Below, in pieces: positions 7,115 through 14,544 of a stretch of DNA of 16,649 bases (its first letter is position 1; the number at the start of each line of letters is the position of its first letter). Under the pieces are notes generated by a model. That model was not told the origin of the DNA and did not search any database. It saw nothing but the letters and a program-made list of their open reading frames with translations. The DNA comes from Pseudomonadota bacterium (lineage in GTDB: Bacteria; Pseudomonadota; Alphaproteobacteria; Rhizobiales; Rhizobiaceae). The translations under genes and the position numbers were made by a program. The stretch spans positions 1 through 16,649 of the forward strand of contig JAEXMK010000086.1 in NCBI GenBank assembly GCA_023444445.1. The letters run 5' to 3'.

Positions 7115-7143
7115 GAGACACCGCAGGTCTACGTTTTATTCCC
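7115..7143 (-). promoter_or_regulatory. Candidate ECF-type promoter for the COG4315-sigma-anti-sigma unit
   Basis: On the minus strand GGGAATA (7143-7137) is followed after 17 bases by GTCTC (7119-7115), about 50 bases before the ATG at 7067. A GGAAT/GGAAC -35 element with a GTC-type -10 is the general form of ECF promoters, so autoregulation is plausible. A small hairpin (GGCGA/TCGCC, 7090-7104) lies in the predicted 5' UTR just before the ribosome binding site. No second copy was found in the window, so the call rests on position and resemblance only. Confidence 0.4.
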
Positions 7144-7164
7144 GGCTGCCTGAAAAAAGTTTCT

Positions 7165-7644
7165 CTAGCTCCAGATCGGAATGTCGGGTTTCATCAACAT
7201 CAGCCAGATGATGCCGACCACCGCAAAAAATGCCGGAAAACCGCAGGCGAACCAGATGCGATAGAGACGAAACCATTGCGCAGGCAAAGGTGTGCCAGCC
7301 GTGGCGGAAGCCCGGGCGATATCGCGTAACCGTATCTGTATCCACACCACGGGCAGCCAGAAGATGCCGGTGAAAACATAAAGCAGCAGGGACAGAAAAA
7401 CCCAGCCTTCGGTCAGCGGCCAACCGATGATGTCGGCCAGCAGATAGCCGGTAATAGGCTGAAAGATAGCGGCTGTCGCCGTAAAGATCGTGTCGGCAAT
7501 GACAACGGTTCCCGCCACGTGAGCGATCAGCGCCGGGTTTTCGGTTCCGCGTGCCATCACCATGAAGAAGGCAATACCGGCGCCGGTGCCGAACAGGACG
7601 GTCGCGCCAATGACGTGGGCAAGGCGAATGATCTCTTCAAACAT
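7165..7644 (-). CDS. DUF2269-family integral membrane protein
   Basis: A 159-aa membrane protein with four predicted transmembrane segments: about 5-30 (IIRLAHVIGATVLFGTGAGI), 40-68, 80-105 (WVFLSLLLYVFTGIFWLPVV) and 132-152 (FACGFPAFFAVVGIIWLMLM). A conserved-looking His (LAHVIGA) sits in the first helix. It fits the DUF2269 family; no function is established. The start lies 8 bases after the stop of the SDR-DoxX gene, with no independent ribosome binding site, so both are almost certainly one transcript. DUF2269 and DoxX-like domains often occur together, suggesting a shared membrane role. A 97-base gap separates it from the next gene of the same strand, which has its own candidate promoter. 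Confidence 0.85.
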   Translation of the reverse strand: MFEEIIRLAHVIGATVLFGTGAGIAFFMVMARGTENPALIAHVAGTVVIADTIFTATAAIFQPITGYLLADIIGWPLTEGWVFLSLLLYVFTGIFWLPVVWIQIRLRDIARASATAGTPLPAQWFRLYRIWFACGFPAFFAVVGIIWLMLMKPDIPIWS

Positions 7645-7652
7645 GGTGCAGT

Positions 7653-8936
7653 TTATCGTTCATCGAGGATTGCCATAGTGGCAAGCGTCAGGGTGATGGA
7701 GGGCAGGACTTTGACAAGCGGCCCCAGAGGATCGAGCCAGAGTATCGGTTCGAGTATGGTGCCTCCGGCTAGATAGTAGGCGGTCACCAGCAACATGCCG
7801 AGCATGGCTTTAAGAGCATAGGGCCTCAGCAGAACAGCGATGCCAAGTGCGATGTCGATCAGGCACGTCGCCACTGTCAGCACCAGCGCCGACGTTTCTG
7901 GCATGAAGGGCAAGAAATGGCTGGATGCTCTCGTAACGTCGAAAAGCGGGATCACTCCGGATAGCAGCCAGAACACGGAAAGACATACGATGAAGACGGG
8001 TTTCAGCAGGAAGAGCCGTGCGAACCATAGATCCTGAACGCCGGAAGGATTGCCGGCCAGTGTCTGACTGACAGTTTTGAACGCAAAGCCCTGCATACGG
8101 GCGCCGTCTGCGGTCACGCCTTGTGACATTACCGTCATCGCGGTGGAGCGGAGCGGGGAGCGCCAGCCAAGCAAACCCGCCAGATCTGCTGCCCAGCTGA
8201 CCGGCTTTGCCAGCCATACAGGCAAGGGAATGGTTTTCGCCTCTGCCAGTCCCAGCCATTGTCTATGCATCCCAACCAGGTCGCCTAGTGTCAGTAACTG
8301 GTCGGCGGCCAGATGCAGGTCGCTTCCGGGAGCAATCTCTCCACGAATGGCTTGCGAAACGGCCTCGGTCACGTCGTCCAGGGCGACCGTTTGCACCGGG
8401 CTTTGCGAATGGACGAGCGGGATTAAACAGGGAATACTTGCCAGTGCTCGCAGCAGCGCTGTCCCGCCATGGGCGTTGCGTCCAATCACCAGAGCCGGGC
8501 GTAGGATGATGTGCGGTACACCGCTTGCGGCCAAGGCATCGTCGGCACGCTGTTTGGTTGACAGGAATGGTGTCTCCGCGGCCGACCCTGTGGTGCGGGC
8601 CGATATCTGCACGATCAACCTGTTGCCGTCATCGGCGTTGGCCTGATAGAGGGCGAGCATCGCCTTTTCCTGTGTGGCGGCAAGATCGTCCGAAAGACCG
8701 TCCTGCAGAGCACCGGCGCAATTGACGACAGCGTCGTGTCGTCCGAGCAGCAAATGCCAGTCGGCTGGCTGCGTCATGTGAGAGAGATCGGCGGTAACCC
8801 ATTCAGCAAAGGTAAATTTCCGTCTTGCGGATGCCGTCGTACGGCCAAGACCGGTGACGGCATGGCCATCGGCAGTAAGCCTGCGGGCAATTTCAGAGCC
8901 GATGAAACCGGTCGCGCCAAGAATCAGAATTTTCAT
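7653..8936 (-). CDS. SDR-type NAD(P)-binding protein fused to a DoxX-like membrane domain
   Basis: A 427-aa fusion. Residues 1 to about 290 form an atypical short-chain dehydrogenase/NAD-epimerase domain with the nucleotide motif LGATGFIGSEIA (6-17) and a VVNCAGALQD loop. The usual YxxxK pair reads FLSTK (124-128), so the catalytic Tyr is Phe and classical SDR catalysis is doubtful. Residues about 305-425 contain four hydrophobic segments (LLKPVFIVCLSVFWLLSGVI, ALVLTVATCLIDIALGIAVL, AMLGMLLVTAYYLAGG, and VLPSITLTLATMAI) typical of DoxX-like domains. It is first in an operon with the DUF2269 gene. No strong Shine-Dalgarno precedes ATG 8936, but the N-terminus MKILILGATG fits the fold. The role is unknown; it may act as a membrane-tethered redox or quinone-linked protein, which is speculation. 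Confidence 0.87.
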   Translation of the reverse strand: MKILILGATGFIGSEIARRLTADGHAVTGLGRTTASARRKFTFAEWVTADLSHMTQPADWHLLLGRHDAVVNCAGALQDGLSDDLAATQEKAMLALYQANADDGNRLIVQISARTTGSAAETPFLSTKQRADDALAASGVPHIILRPALVIGRNAHGGTALLRALASIPCLIPLVHSQSPVQTVALDDVTEAVSQAIRGEIAPGSDLHLAADQLLTLGDLVGMHRQWLGLAEAKTIPLPVWLAKPVSWAADLAGLLGWRSPLRSTAMTVMSQGVTADGARMQGFAFKTVSQTLAGNPSGVQDLWFARLFLLKPVFIVCLSVFWLLSGVIPLFDVTRASSHFLPFMPETSALVLTVATCLIDIALGIAVLLRPYALKAMLGMLLVTAYYLAGGTILEPILWLDPLGPLVKVLPSITLTLATMAILDER

Positions 8937-9081
8937 GTGCCAACTCTATTCATGGATGTGCGCCGCCGCTATCGCCATTCCTGGCTGATGAAACAAAGAA
9001 TGCGCTTGTTCCGGCTATGCTTGATTCTTCTTTCGTTCTTTTTCTGTTGCGCTTGGCGCTCGAATCCTGCGATGAGAGCGC

Positions 9082-10209
9082 ATGCAATTTTCACCGCAAC
9101 AGGACGAAGCCCTCAAGGCTGTTTCACGCTGGTTGAAGGAAGGCCGTTCACCGGTTTTCCGTCTGTTCGGCTACGCCGGAACGGGCAAGACCACGCTCGC
9201 CAAACATTTCGCGGAAAATGTCGACGGTGACGTGCTGTTTGCGGCCTTCACCGGCAAGGCGGCGCAGGTGTTGCGCTCGCGCGGCGCTTCAAACGCTCGT
9301 ACAATCCATTCGCTGATTTACCGTCCGCGTGGCGAGGAAACGGTTGAAGATGAAGAAACCGGCAAGACGTCCGTCGCGCCGATGTTTTCCATCAACCGTC
9401 AAAGTCCGCTTGCAAAGGCAGCCCTGATCATCATCGACGAGTGCTCGATGGTGGATGAGCAGCTCGGCAGGGATCTGATGAGCTTCGGTACGCCGATCCT
9501 CGTTCTCGGCGATCCCGGACAGCTTCCGCCGGTGACTGGCGGCGGTTTCTTCACCGAGCAGGAGCCGGATTTCCTCCTGAGCGAAATTCACCGCCAGGCG
9601 AAGGACAACCCGATCATTCAGCTTGCCATGGATGTTCGCGAGGGCCGCGAGATCATGCGCGGCGATTATGGTTCGGCACAGGTGATATCCAAGTCCGAGG
9701 TGACGCAGTCGCTTGTTCTTGATGCCGATCAGGTGCTGGTTGGCACAAACCGTACGCGTCGCCGCTACAACCAGCGACTTCGCGAACTGAAGGGTTTTTC
9801 CGCAGACTACCCGCAGTCCGGCGACAAGCTGGTTTGCCTGCGCAACGATCCGGCAAAAGGTCTGCTGAACGGTTCGCTCTGGCAGGTAATGAGTTCCTCT
9901 CGCGAAACGGTCAAACCCGGTATCAACCTGATGATCCGTCCCGAAGACGACGATATGGATCGCGGAGCGGCGAAGATAAAGCTGCTCAAGGCAGCCTTCG
10001 AGGAAACGGAAACCGAGATCCCCTGGTCGACGCGCAAGCGTTACGACGAATTTGATTTCGGATATGCCCTGACCGTGCACAAGGCGCAGGGTTCGCAATG
10101 GAACAATGTCGTTCTCTTTGACGAGAGCTACGCATTCCGCGACTCGCGCGAGAGATGGCTTTATACGGCCGTCACCCGAGCGGCTGAACGGCTGACGATC
10201 GTGCGTTGA
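9082..10209 (+). CDS. Compact RecD-like superfamily 1 DNA helicase
   Basis: ATP-dependent helicase of 375 aa in the RecD/Dda (SF1B, 5'-3') class. Motifs in order: I, GYAGTGKTT (30-38); Ia, AFTGKAA (55-61); II, DECSM (119-123); III, GDPGQLPP (143-150); IV, EIHRQAKDNP (168-177); V, LTVHKAQGSQW (330-340); VI, LYTAVTRA (360-367). It lacks the long N-terminal region of RecD2 and consists almost only of the two motor domains, like phage Dda. There is no sign of recB or recC next to it. The Shine-Dalgarno is weak (GAGAG before the ATG). The 145-base gap to the divergent SDR gene contains no clear operator. Likely role: DNA repair or replication-fork maintenance; partner unknown. Confidence 0.88.
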   Translation: MQFSPQQDEALKAVSRWLKEGRSPVFRLFGYAGTGKTTLAKHFAENVDGDVLFAAFTGKAAQVLRSRGASNARTIHSLIYRPRGEETVEDEETGKTSVAPMFSINRQSPLAKAALIIIDECSMVDEQLGRDLMSFGTPILVLGDPGQLPPVTGGGFFTEQEPDFLLSEIHRQAKDNPIIQLAMDVREGREIMRGDYGSAQVISKSEVTQSLVLDADQVLVGTNRTRRRYNQRLRELKGFSADYPQSGDKLVCLRNDPAKGLLNGSLWQVMSSSRETVKPGINLMIRPEDDDMDRGAAKIKLLKAAFEETETEIPWSTRKRYDEFDFGYALTVHKAQGSQWNNVVLFDESYAFRDSRERWLYTAVTRAAERLTIVR

Positions 10210-10213
10210 GAAT

Positions 10214-10252
10214 GCTGCTCAGGCGCGGATGACGCCGAGCAGCACGGCTTTT
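10214..10252 (+). terminator. Probable terminator of the helicase gene
   Basis: GCTGCTC (10214-10220) pairs with GAGCAGC (10237-10243), and the inner GGCG (10222-10225) with CGCC (10233-10236), giving an 11-bp stem with one bulged A. A short T-stretch ends the downstream sequence ACGGCTTTT. It begins 4 bases after the helicase stop and overlaps the last codons of the convergent regulator gene. Confidence 0.6.
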
Positions 10253-10917
10253 GCGACGGCCTGGAAACGATTGCTGGCGTTGAACTTGCCGATAATCCTC
10301 GTTTCAAGGTCATTGAGTTCGTCGCCTGACAGACCCAGTGCACGCGCAAGCCTGACAGGTGCATAACCTTCGGCCATCAATTCGAGGCATTTCCGCTCGT
10401 TATCCGTCAGAAGGACGTCGTTCGTGTGTCCATGCTGGCGGTAATCGCCGTCATCGCTCTCAGGGCCGATCACCAGGACATCTTCGATTTGCTGCACCTG
10501 GCGCTGAATTGTGGAGAGATCTGCGGTCAACTCTCTCTTTCGCTGTCGCAGCGCGTGATGAAAGACATTATCAGCCTCCTCCTGTGAGGAGGAGCGCAAC
10601 AGCCGTTCCATGATCTCGGTAATTGTCGCAACGGAGATGCCAATTTCGCGGCAGAAATTGATCACCGCCATGCGGTGCACGTTACGGTAGGAGTAGACGC
10701 GCATCTGGCCGACCCGTTTTGAGGTCAGAAGCGCTTTTTCCTCGTAGAAGTGCAGGGTGCGGTGTGTGACGCCGAAGATATTGGCCATGTCGGCAATAGG
10801 GACGGGTTCGGGCGGTAAAGACGACGGTAAACTGATATCCGGAAGAAAGTTGCCCGGACGTTGGTGTAGTCTTTCTTCGTCGCCGTGGTTGTTGAACGGC
10901 ATCCGACCATCCCGCAT
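10219..10917 (-). CDS. Regulator with MerR-type N-terminus and LuxR-type C-terminus
   Basis: A 232-aa transcription factor with two different DNA-binding domains. Residues about 38-106 form a MerR winged helix (PIADMANIFGVTHRTLHFYE, then KRVGQMRVYSYRNVHRM). A charged helix at about 118-148 (ALRQRKRELTADLSTIQRQV) matches the MerR dimerisation coiled coil. Residues about 168-230 match a LuxR/GerE helix-turn-helix: LLTDNERKCLELMAEGYAPV, then LARALGLSGDELNDLETRI and a final FNASNRFQAVAKAV. No effector-binding domain or metal-binding Cys cluster is present. ATG 10917 has a strong GGGGGAGA site; an upstream in-frame ATG at 10986 lacks one. It lies divergent from pdxJ across a 231-base gap and has no obvious target next to it. 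Confidence 0.85.
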   Translation of the reverse strand: MRDGRMPFNNHGDEERLHQRPGNFLPDISLPSSLPPEPVPIADMANIFGVTHRTLHFYEEKALLTSKRVGQMRVYSYRNVHRMAVINFCREIGISVATITEIMERLLRSSSQEEADNVFHHALRQRKRELTADLSTIQRQVQQIEDVLVIGPESDDGDYRQHGHTNDVLLTDNERKCLELMAEGYAPVRLARALGLSGDELNDLETRIIGKFNASNRFQAVAKAVLLGVIRA

Positions 10918-11148
10918 TGTCTCCCCCTTCTGCGTGGACTGACATTCCGCCGACTTTGAGGTTATGCCGGCCTGATCCCCGGCCACCCCATTTTTTAACG
11001 TGTCAGCATCATGCCTAACGCATCAAACATAACGAACGTATCTTTTGTCTTTTCGTTCCGCGATGTTAAAAATTTTAGCGACCCTCCTTGCGAATGCCCC
11101 CAAGCTGCGTGAAACAGGGAGGAGATTTCCGAATGTGAGCCGATTGCC
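10918..11148. other. Divergent intergenic region between the MerR-LuxR regulator and pdxJ
   Basis: AT-rich stretch of 231 bases holding both promoters. It contains three TAACG direct repeats (10996-11000, 11016-11020, 11030-11034) and the AT-rich inverted repeat TAAAAATTTTA (11067-11077). On the + strand a strong AGGGAGGAG (11116-11124) precedes an ATG followed at once by TGA (11133-11138). No clear -35/-10 pair could be fixed. The repeats could be regulator sites, but this is unproven. Confidence 0.4.
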
Positions 11149-11904
11149 ATGCCTGCAAAACTATCCGTCAATTTGAACGCAATTGCCATGTTGCGCAACC
11201 GTCGCGATCTTCCGTGGCCGGATGTCGCGCATTTCGGGAGAATCGCATTGGCGGCAGGCGCCAGCGGCCTGACTGTACACCCGCGCCCGGACCAACGCCA
11301 TATTCGCTTTTCGGACCTTCCCGTGCTGCGTGCGCTGATCGATGATTCCTTTCCGAAGACGGAATTCAACATCGAGGGATATCCGAGCGAGGATTTTCTC
11401 GTCCTGTGTGAACAGACGCAACCGGAGCAGGTGACGTTGGTGCCTGACGATCCCGCCCAGGCCACCTCCGATCACGGCTGGGACTTTCGCAAACACGCAA
11501 CGTTCCTGAAAGATGTGGTCTCGCGCCTCAAGGCCGGCGGTATGCGCGTTTCGCTTTTTGCCGATGGGGACGGCGAGCGTGAGCCGGTGGAACTTGCCGC
11601 TGAGACCGGTGCTGCCCGTATTGAGCTTTATACCGGACCTTATGGTGGCTGCTTTGACGATCCGCAAAAGGCTGAAGCGCTTCTCGAAACGCTCGGGAAA
11701 ACCGCTGATCACGCCAGGGCACTCGGGCTCGACGTCAATGCAGGGCATGATCTGACCGTTGCCAATCTGCCGAAATTGATGGAACGCATCCCGTTTCTTG
11801 CCGAAGTTTCGATCGGTCACGGATTGACGGCGGACGCACTGGAATACGGCATGGCCGAAACGGTACGGCGTTTTTGTCGCGCCTGCGGGCAGTCTATTTC
11901 ATAA
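11149..11904 (+). CDS. pdxJ: Pyridoxine 5'-phosphate synthase
   Basis: PdxJ (251 aa) condenses 1-deoxy-D-xylulose 5-phosphate with 3-amino-2-oxopropyl phosphate to form pyridoxine 5'-phosphate, the last ring-forming step of DXP-dependent vitamin B6 synthesis. It is a cytoplasmic TIM barrel. Family landmarks: [20 protein letters not shown] (6-25), [12 protein letters not shown] (42-53) with His44 and His51, NIEGYPS with Glu76, the segment [11 protein letters not shown], and the catalytic-type His200 in [14 protein letters not shown]. The N-terminus [12 protein letters not shown] fits the family, so ATG 11149 is the start although its own Shine-Dalgarno is poor. The strong GGAGG site lies 26 bases upstream, ahead of an ATG-TGA pair. 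It is upstream of the NADH dehydrogenase gene on the same strand, with a 74-base gap. Confidence 0.93.
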   Translation: MPAKLSVNLNAIAMLRNRRDLPWPDVAHFGRIALAAGASGLTVHPRPDQRHIRFSDLPVLRALIDDSFPKTEFNIEGYPSEDFLVLCEQTQPEQVTLVPDDPAQATSDHGWDFRKHATFLKDVVSRLKAGGMRVSLFADGDGEREPVELAAETGAARIELYTGPYGGCFDDPQKAEALLETLGKTADHARALGLDVNAGHDLTVANLPKLMERIPFLAEVSIGHGLTADALEYGMAETVRRFCRACGQSIS

Positions 11905-11978
11905 CTAAGGTCAATTTTTTTGCCTATAGTCGGTCGCGCGTATGCTCCGTGCGCGCGCTTTTAAAAAGGCAGAAGACT

Positions 11979-13244
11979 ATGCAAGAAAATCATGTTGTCG
12001 TCGTGGGTGGAGGCTTCGGCGGCTTACAACTCGTACATGGGCTGGAGGGGGCTCCTGTGCGTATCACCTTGATCGACCGTCGCAATCACCATCTTTTCCA
12101 GCCATTGCTTTACCAAGTTGCCACGACCGTTCTGGCAACATCGGAGATTGCCTGGCCGATCCGGCGGCTTTACGGCAACCGCAAGGAAGTGACGACACTC
12201 CTGGCCGAAGTCACCGGTATCGACCGGAATACCCGCACCGTGCATTTGAGTTCCGGCGAGACCATCGGTTTTGATACGCTTGTTCTGGCCACGGGTGCGC
12301 GGCATGCCTATTTCGGCCGTGATGAATGGGAGCGATCTGCGCCCGGCCTCAAGACGCTCGAGGATGCGACGACAATCCGCCGTCGCCTGTTGCTGGCGTT
12401 TGAAAAAGCCGAACTCGCGACCAGCGAGCAGGAACGGCAGGCTCTTCTGACCTTTGTGATTATCGGTGCAGGTCCGACTGGTGTGGAAATGGCAGGCATG
12501 ATTGCCGAACTTGCCCACAAGGTGTTGCCACCGGAGTTCCGCAATATCGACACCACCAAGGCACGGGTGTTGCTGGTCGAGGCCGGTCCGCGCGTCTTGC
12601 CGGTCTTCACCGAAGAACTTTCTACCTATGCCAAGGAAGCCCTCGAAAAACTGGGCGTCGAGGTGCTGCTTGGAACGCCGGTGACGGCATGCACGGATGA
12701 AGGGGTGACCGTCGGCGAGACCTATTATCCTTGCCGGACGGTTGTCTGGGCAGCGGGTGTGCAGGCGTCTCCAGCGGCAAAGTGGCTCGATGCGCCGGCA
12801 GATAGAGCAGGACGCGCCGTGGTCGGCCCGCATCTCTACCTGAACGACGATCCCAATATCTTTGTCATCGGCGATACCGCGGCCGTCTCGCAGGAGGATG
12901 GCAAGCCGGTCCCGGGGATTGCTCCTGCCGCCAAGCAGCAGGGAGGTTATGTAGCGAAGCTGATCAAGGCACGTCTTGCCGGCAAAGCCGAGCCTGCGCC
13001 GTTCCGCTATAAACATCAGGGCAATCTCGCAACGATCGGCAAACGCGCTGCCGTTATTGATTTCGGCAAGATCAAGCTGAAGGGCGGCATAGCCTGGTGG
13101 ATATGGGGATTGGCCCATATCTACTTCCTGATCGGCACACGCTCGCGTCTTGCCGTCGCGTGGAGCTGGCTGTGGATTTACATGAGCGGGCAGCACAGCG
13201 CCCGGCTCATCACGCAGAAGGAAACGTTGAAGGACGAGTCCTGA
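11979..13244 (+). CDS. ndh: Type II NADH dehydrogenase-like NAD(P)/FAD oxidoreductase
   Basis: Membrane-associated flavoprotein (421 aa) of the NDH-2 family, which passes electrons from NADH to quinone without pumping protons. FAD-binding motif VVVVGGGFGGLQ (6-17) is at the N-terminus; the NADH-binding motif VIIGAGPTGVEMAG starts near 160. Further family marks are RNHHLFQPLLYQVAT (about 37-51), LVLATGARHAYFG, the TVVWAAGVQASP segment, and NIFVIGDTA followed by PVPGIAPAAKQQG. The C-terminal part GGIAWWIWGLAHIYFLIGTR is the amphipathic membrane-attachment region. ATG 11979 with AAGGCAG ahead is preferred; the frame stays open back into pdxJ (11874). A TATAGT hexamer (11925-11930) in the gap may be its -10 box. 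The terminator at 13268 follows. Confidence 0.9.
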   Translation: MQENHVVVVGGGFGGLQLVHGLEGAPVRITLIDRRNHHLFQPLLYQVATTVLATSEIAWPIRRLYGNRKEVTTLLAEVTGIDRNTRTVHLSSGETIGFDTLVLATGARHAYFGRDEWERSAPGLKTLEDATTIRRRLLLAFEKAELATSEQERQALLTFVIIGAGPTGVEMAGMIAELAHKVLPPEFRNIDTTKARVLLVEAGPRVLPVFTEELSTYAKEALEKLGVEVLLGTPVTACTDEGVTVGETYYPCRTVVWAAGVQASPAAKWLDAPADRAGRAVVGPHLYLNDDPNIFVIGDTAAVSQEDGKPVPGIAPAAKQQGGYVAKLIKARLAGKAEPAPFRYKHQGNLATIGKRAAVIDFGKIKLKGGIAWWIWGLAHIYFLIGTRSRLAVAWSWLWIYMSGQHSARLITQKETLKDES

Positions 13245-13267
13245 TAACGCGGCAAAGAATAGAAAAA

Positions 13268-13304
13268 GGGCGGGGCGCTTTCGCGTCCCGCCCTGAATTT
13301 TAAA
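13268..13304. terminator. Bidirectional terminator between ndh and the alcohol dehydrogenase
   Basis: GGGCGGGGCG (13268-13277) pairs with CGTCCCGCCC (13284-13293) with one G-U pair. On the minus strand the hairpin is followed at once by TTTTTCT, making it a strong terminator for the alcohol dehydrogenase. On the + strand it is followed by TGAATTTT, a weaker tail for ndh. Confidence 0.85.
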
Positions 13305-13307
13305 GGA

Positions 13308-14354
13308 TCAGGCGTCGAGCGATGCCATATCGATGACGAAGCGGTAACGGACGTCGCTTTTCAGGACGCGCTCGTAAGCTTCGTTGACGTCCTGAATGTT
13401 GATCTTCTCAATTTCCGAAACGATGTTGTGCTTACCGCAGAAATCCAGCATTTCCTGGGTTTCCTTGATGGAGCCGATCATCGAACCGGAGAGGTTTCGT
13501 GCGCCCATGATGAGCGAGAAGGCGTGGACCGGAATCGGATGTTCGGGCGCGCCCACCACAACCATGCTACCCTTGGGTTTCAGAAGGCCGAGATAGGCGT
13601 TCCAGTCGATCGCGACACCTGCGGTGCAGATGATGAGATCGAAGGTGCCTGCCAGCTTTTCAAACGTGGATGCATCGCTCGTGGCGTAATATTCCTTGGC
13701 GCCGAGCTTCAGGCCGTCTTCTTTCTTCGACAAAGTCTGGGAAAGAACGGTGATATCGGCGCCCATGGCGGCACCAAGCTTCACGCCCATATGGCCGAGA
13801 CCACCCATGCCGACGATCGCGACATTCTTGCCGGGACCGGCGTTCCAGCGGCGCAGCGGCGAATAGAGTGTGATGCCAGCGCACAGTAGCGGCGCGGAGG
13901 CGTCAAGCGGCAGATTGTCCGGGATCGACAGGACATAACCTTCCTTGACGACGATCGAGTCGGAGTAACCGCCGTGGGTTGCGGTGTTGGTCGCGGGGTC
14001 GACATCGTTATAGGTCTGAACCAGACCCGGCATATAATGCTCGTTGTCGAGGTCGCGCGTGGCGCAGCCAACACAGGAATCGACGAAGCAACCAACGCCG
14101 ACGTGGTCGCCGACCTTGAACCTAGTGACCTTGGAGCCAACGGCGGTGACGATACCGGCAATCTCATGGCCGGGTACGATCGGATAAACCGCGTTCTTCC
14201 ATTCGTTGCGAACGGTGTGAATGTCGGAGTGGCAGATGCCGGCAAATTTGATGTCGATGACAACATCGTCGTCGTTCGGCTCACGGCGTTCGAAGGTGAA
14301 CGGGGTAAGCGGCTTCGACGCGTCGGTGGCTGCATAGCCTCTGGCAATAGCCAT
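13308..14354 (-). CDS. Zinc-type NAD(P)-dependent alcohol dehydrogenase (CAD-like)
   Basis: Medium-chain dehydrogenase of 348 aa, cinnamyl-alcohol-dehydrogenase/YahK-like, interconverting alcohols and aldehydes. Catalytic zinc ligands are Cys41 (AGICHSD), His63-Glu64 (PGHE) and Cys158 (LLCAG). The nucleotide motif is GMGGLGH (182-188). The structural zinc lobe is degenerate: relatives have four Cys in the VDSCxxCxxCxxxxxxxC pattern, while here Cys94 and Cys97 remain and the third and fourth positions are Arg100 and Met108. ATG 14354 has AAGGAT upstream; the frame is open to 14492 but that would cross the regulatory region. It is divergent from an AraC regulator, its probable activator, and ends at a strong terminator. 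Confidence 0.9.
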   Translation of the reverse strand: MAIARGYAATDASKPLTPFTFERREPNDDDVVIDIKFAGICHSDIHTVRNEWKNAVYPIVPGHEIAGIVTAVGSKVTRFKVGDHVGVGCFVDSCVGCATRDLDNEHYMPGLVQTYNDVDPATNTATHGGYSDSIVVKEGYVLSIPDNLPLDASAPLLCAGITLYSPLRRWNAGPGKNVAIVGMGGLGHMGVKLGAAMGADITVLSQTLSKKEDGLKLGAKEYYATSDASTFEKLAGTFDLIICTAGVAIDWNAYLGLLKPKGSMVVVGAPEHPIPVHAFSLIMGARNLSGSMIGSIKETQEMLDFCGKHNIVSEIEKINIQDVNEAYERVLKSDVRYRFVIDMASLDA

Positions 14355-14424
14355 CTGAAGTATCCTTTCGGGGTTGGGAAAGTGATGGCGGATCATGCTA
14401 TGGATGGATTGCGACGCGTTAGAG

Positions 14425-14502
14425 CGATCCTCCAAGCTTTTTGCACGATCCTGCAAAAAACGATGCGGTACTATTTGCGGAAACCGGAGCACTCTCTAGA
14501 TA
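14425..14502. promoter_or_regulatory. Divergent adh-araC control region with AraC-like direct repeats
   Basis: CGATCCTCCAA (14425-14435) and CGATCCTGCAA (14446-14456) are direct repeats exactly 21 bp apart, two helical turns, as expected for an AraC-family dimer or tandem site. The second repeat also sits in an inverted repeat, TTTTTGCA (14438-14445) and TGCAAAAA (14452-14459). On the + strand TTGCGG (14475-14480), 16 bases, then TAGATA (14497-14502) could be the araC promoter. The repeats are directly visible; the binding protein and promoter assignment are inferred. Confidence 0.6.
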
Positions 14503-14544
14503 GATGTCATCAGACATATCGCCGCCTTTTTACGGGGATTTCCC

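Noticed and set aside
8937..9081. GGAAC element on the minus strand as a general-stress (EcfG) promoter for the SDR-DoxX gene
   Set aside because: No matching CGTT-type -10 element lies at the required distance.
11874..11978. N-terminal extension of the NADH dehydrogenase into pdxJ
   Set aside because: The FAD motif begins directly after ATG 11979, and the extension overlaps the pdxJ 3' end without a ribosome binding site.
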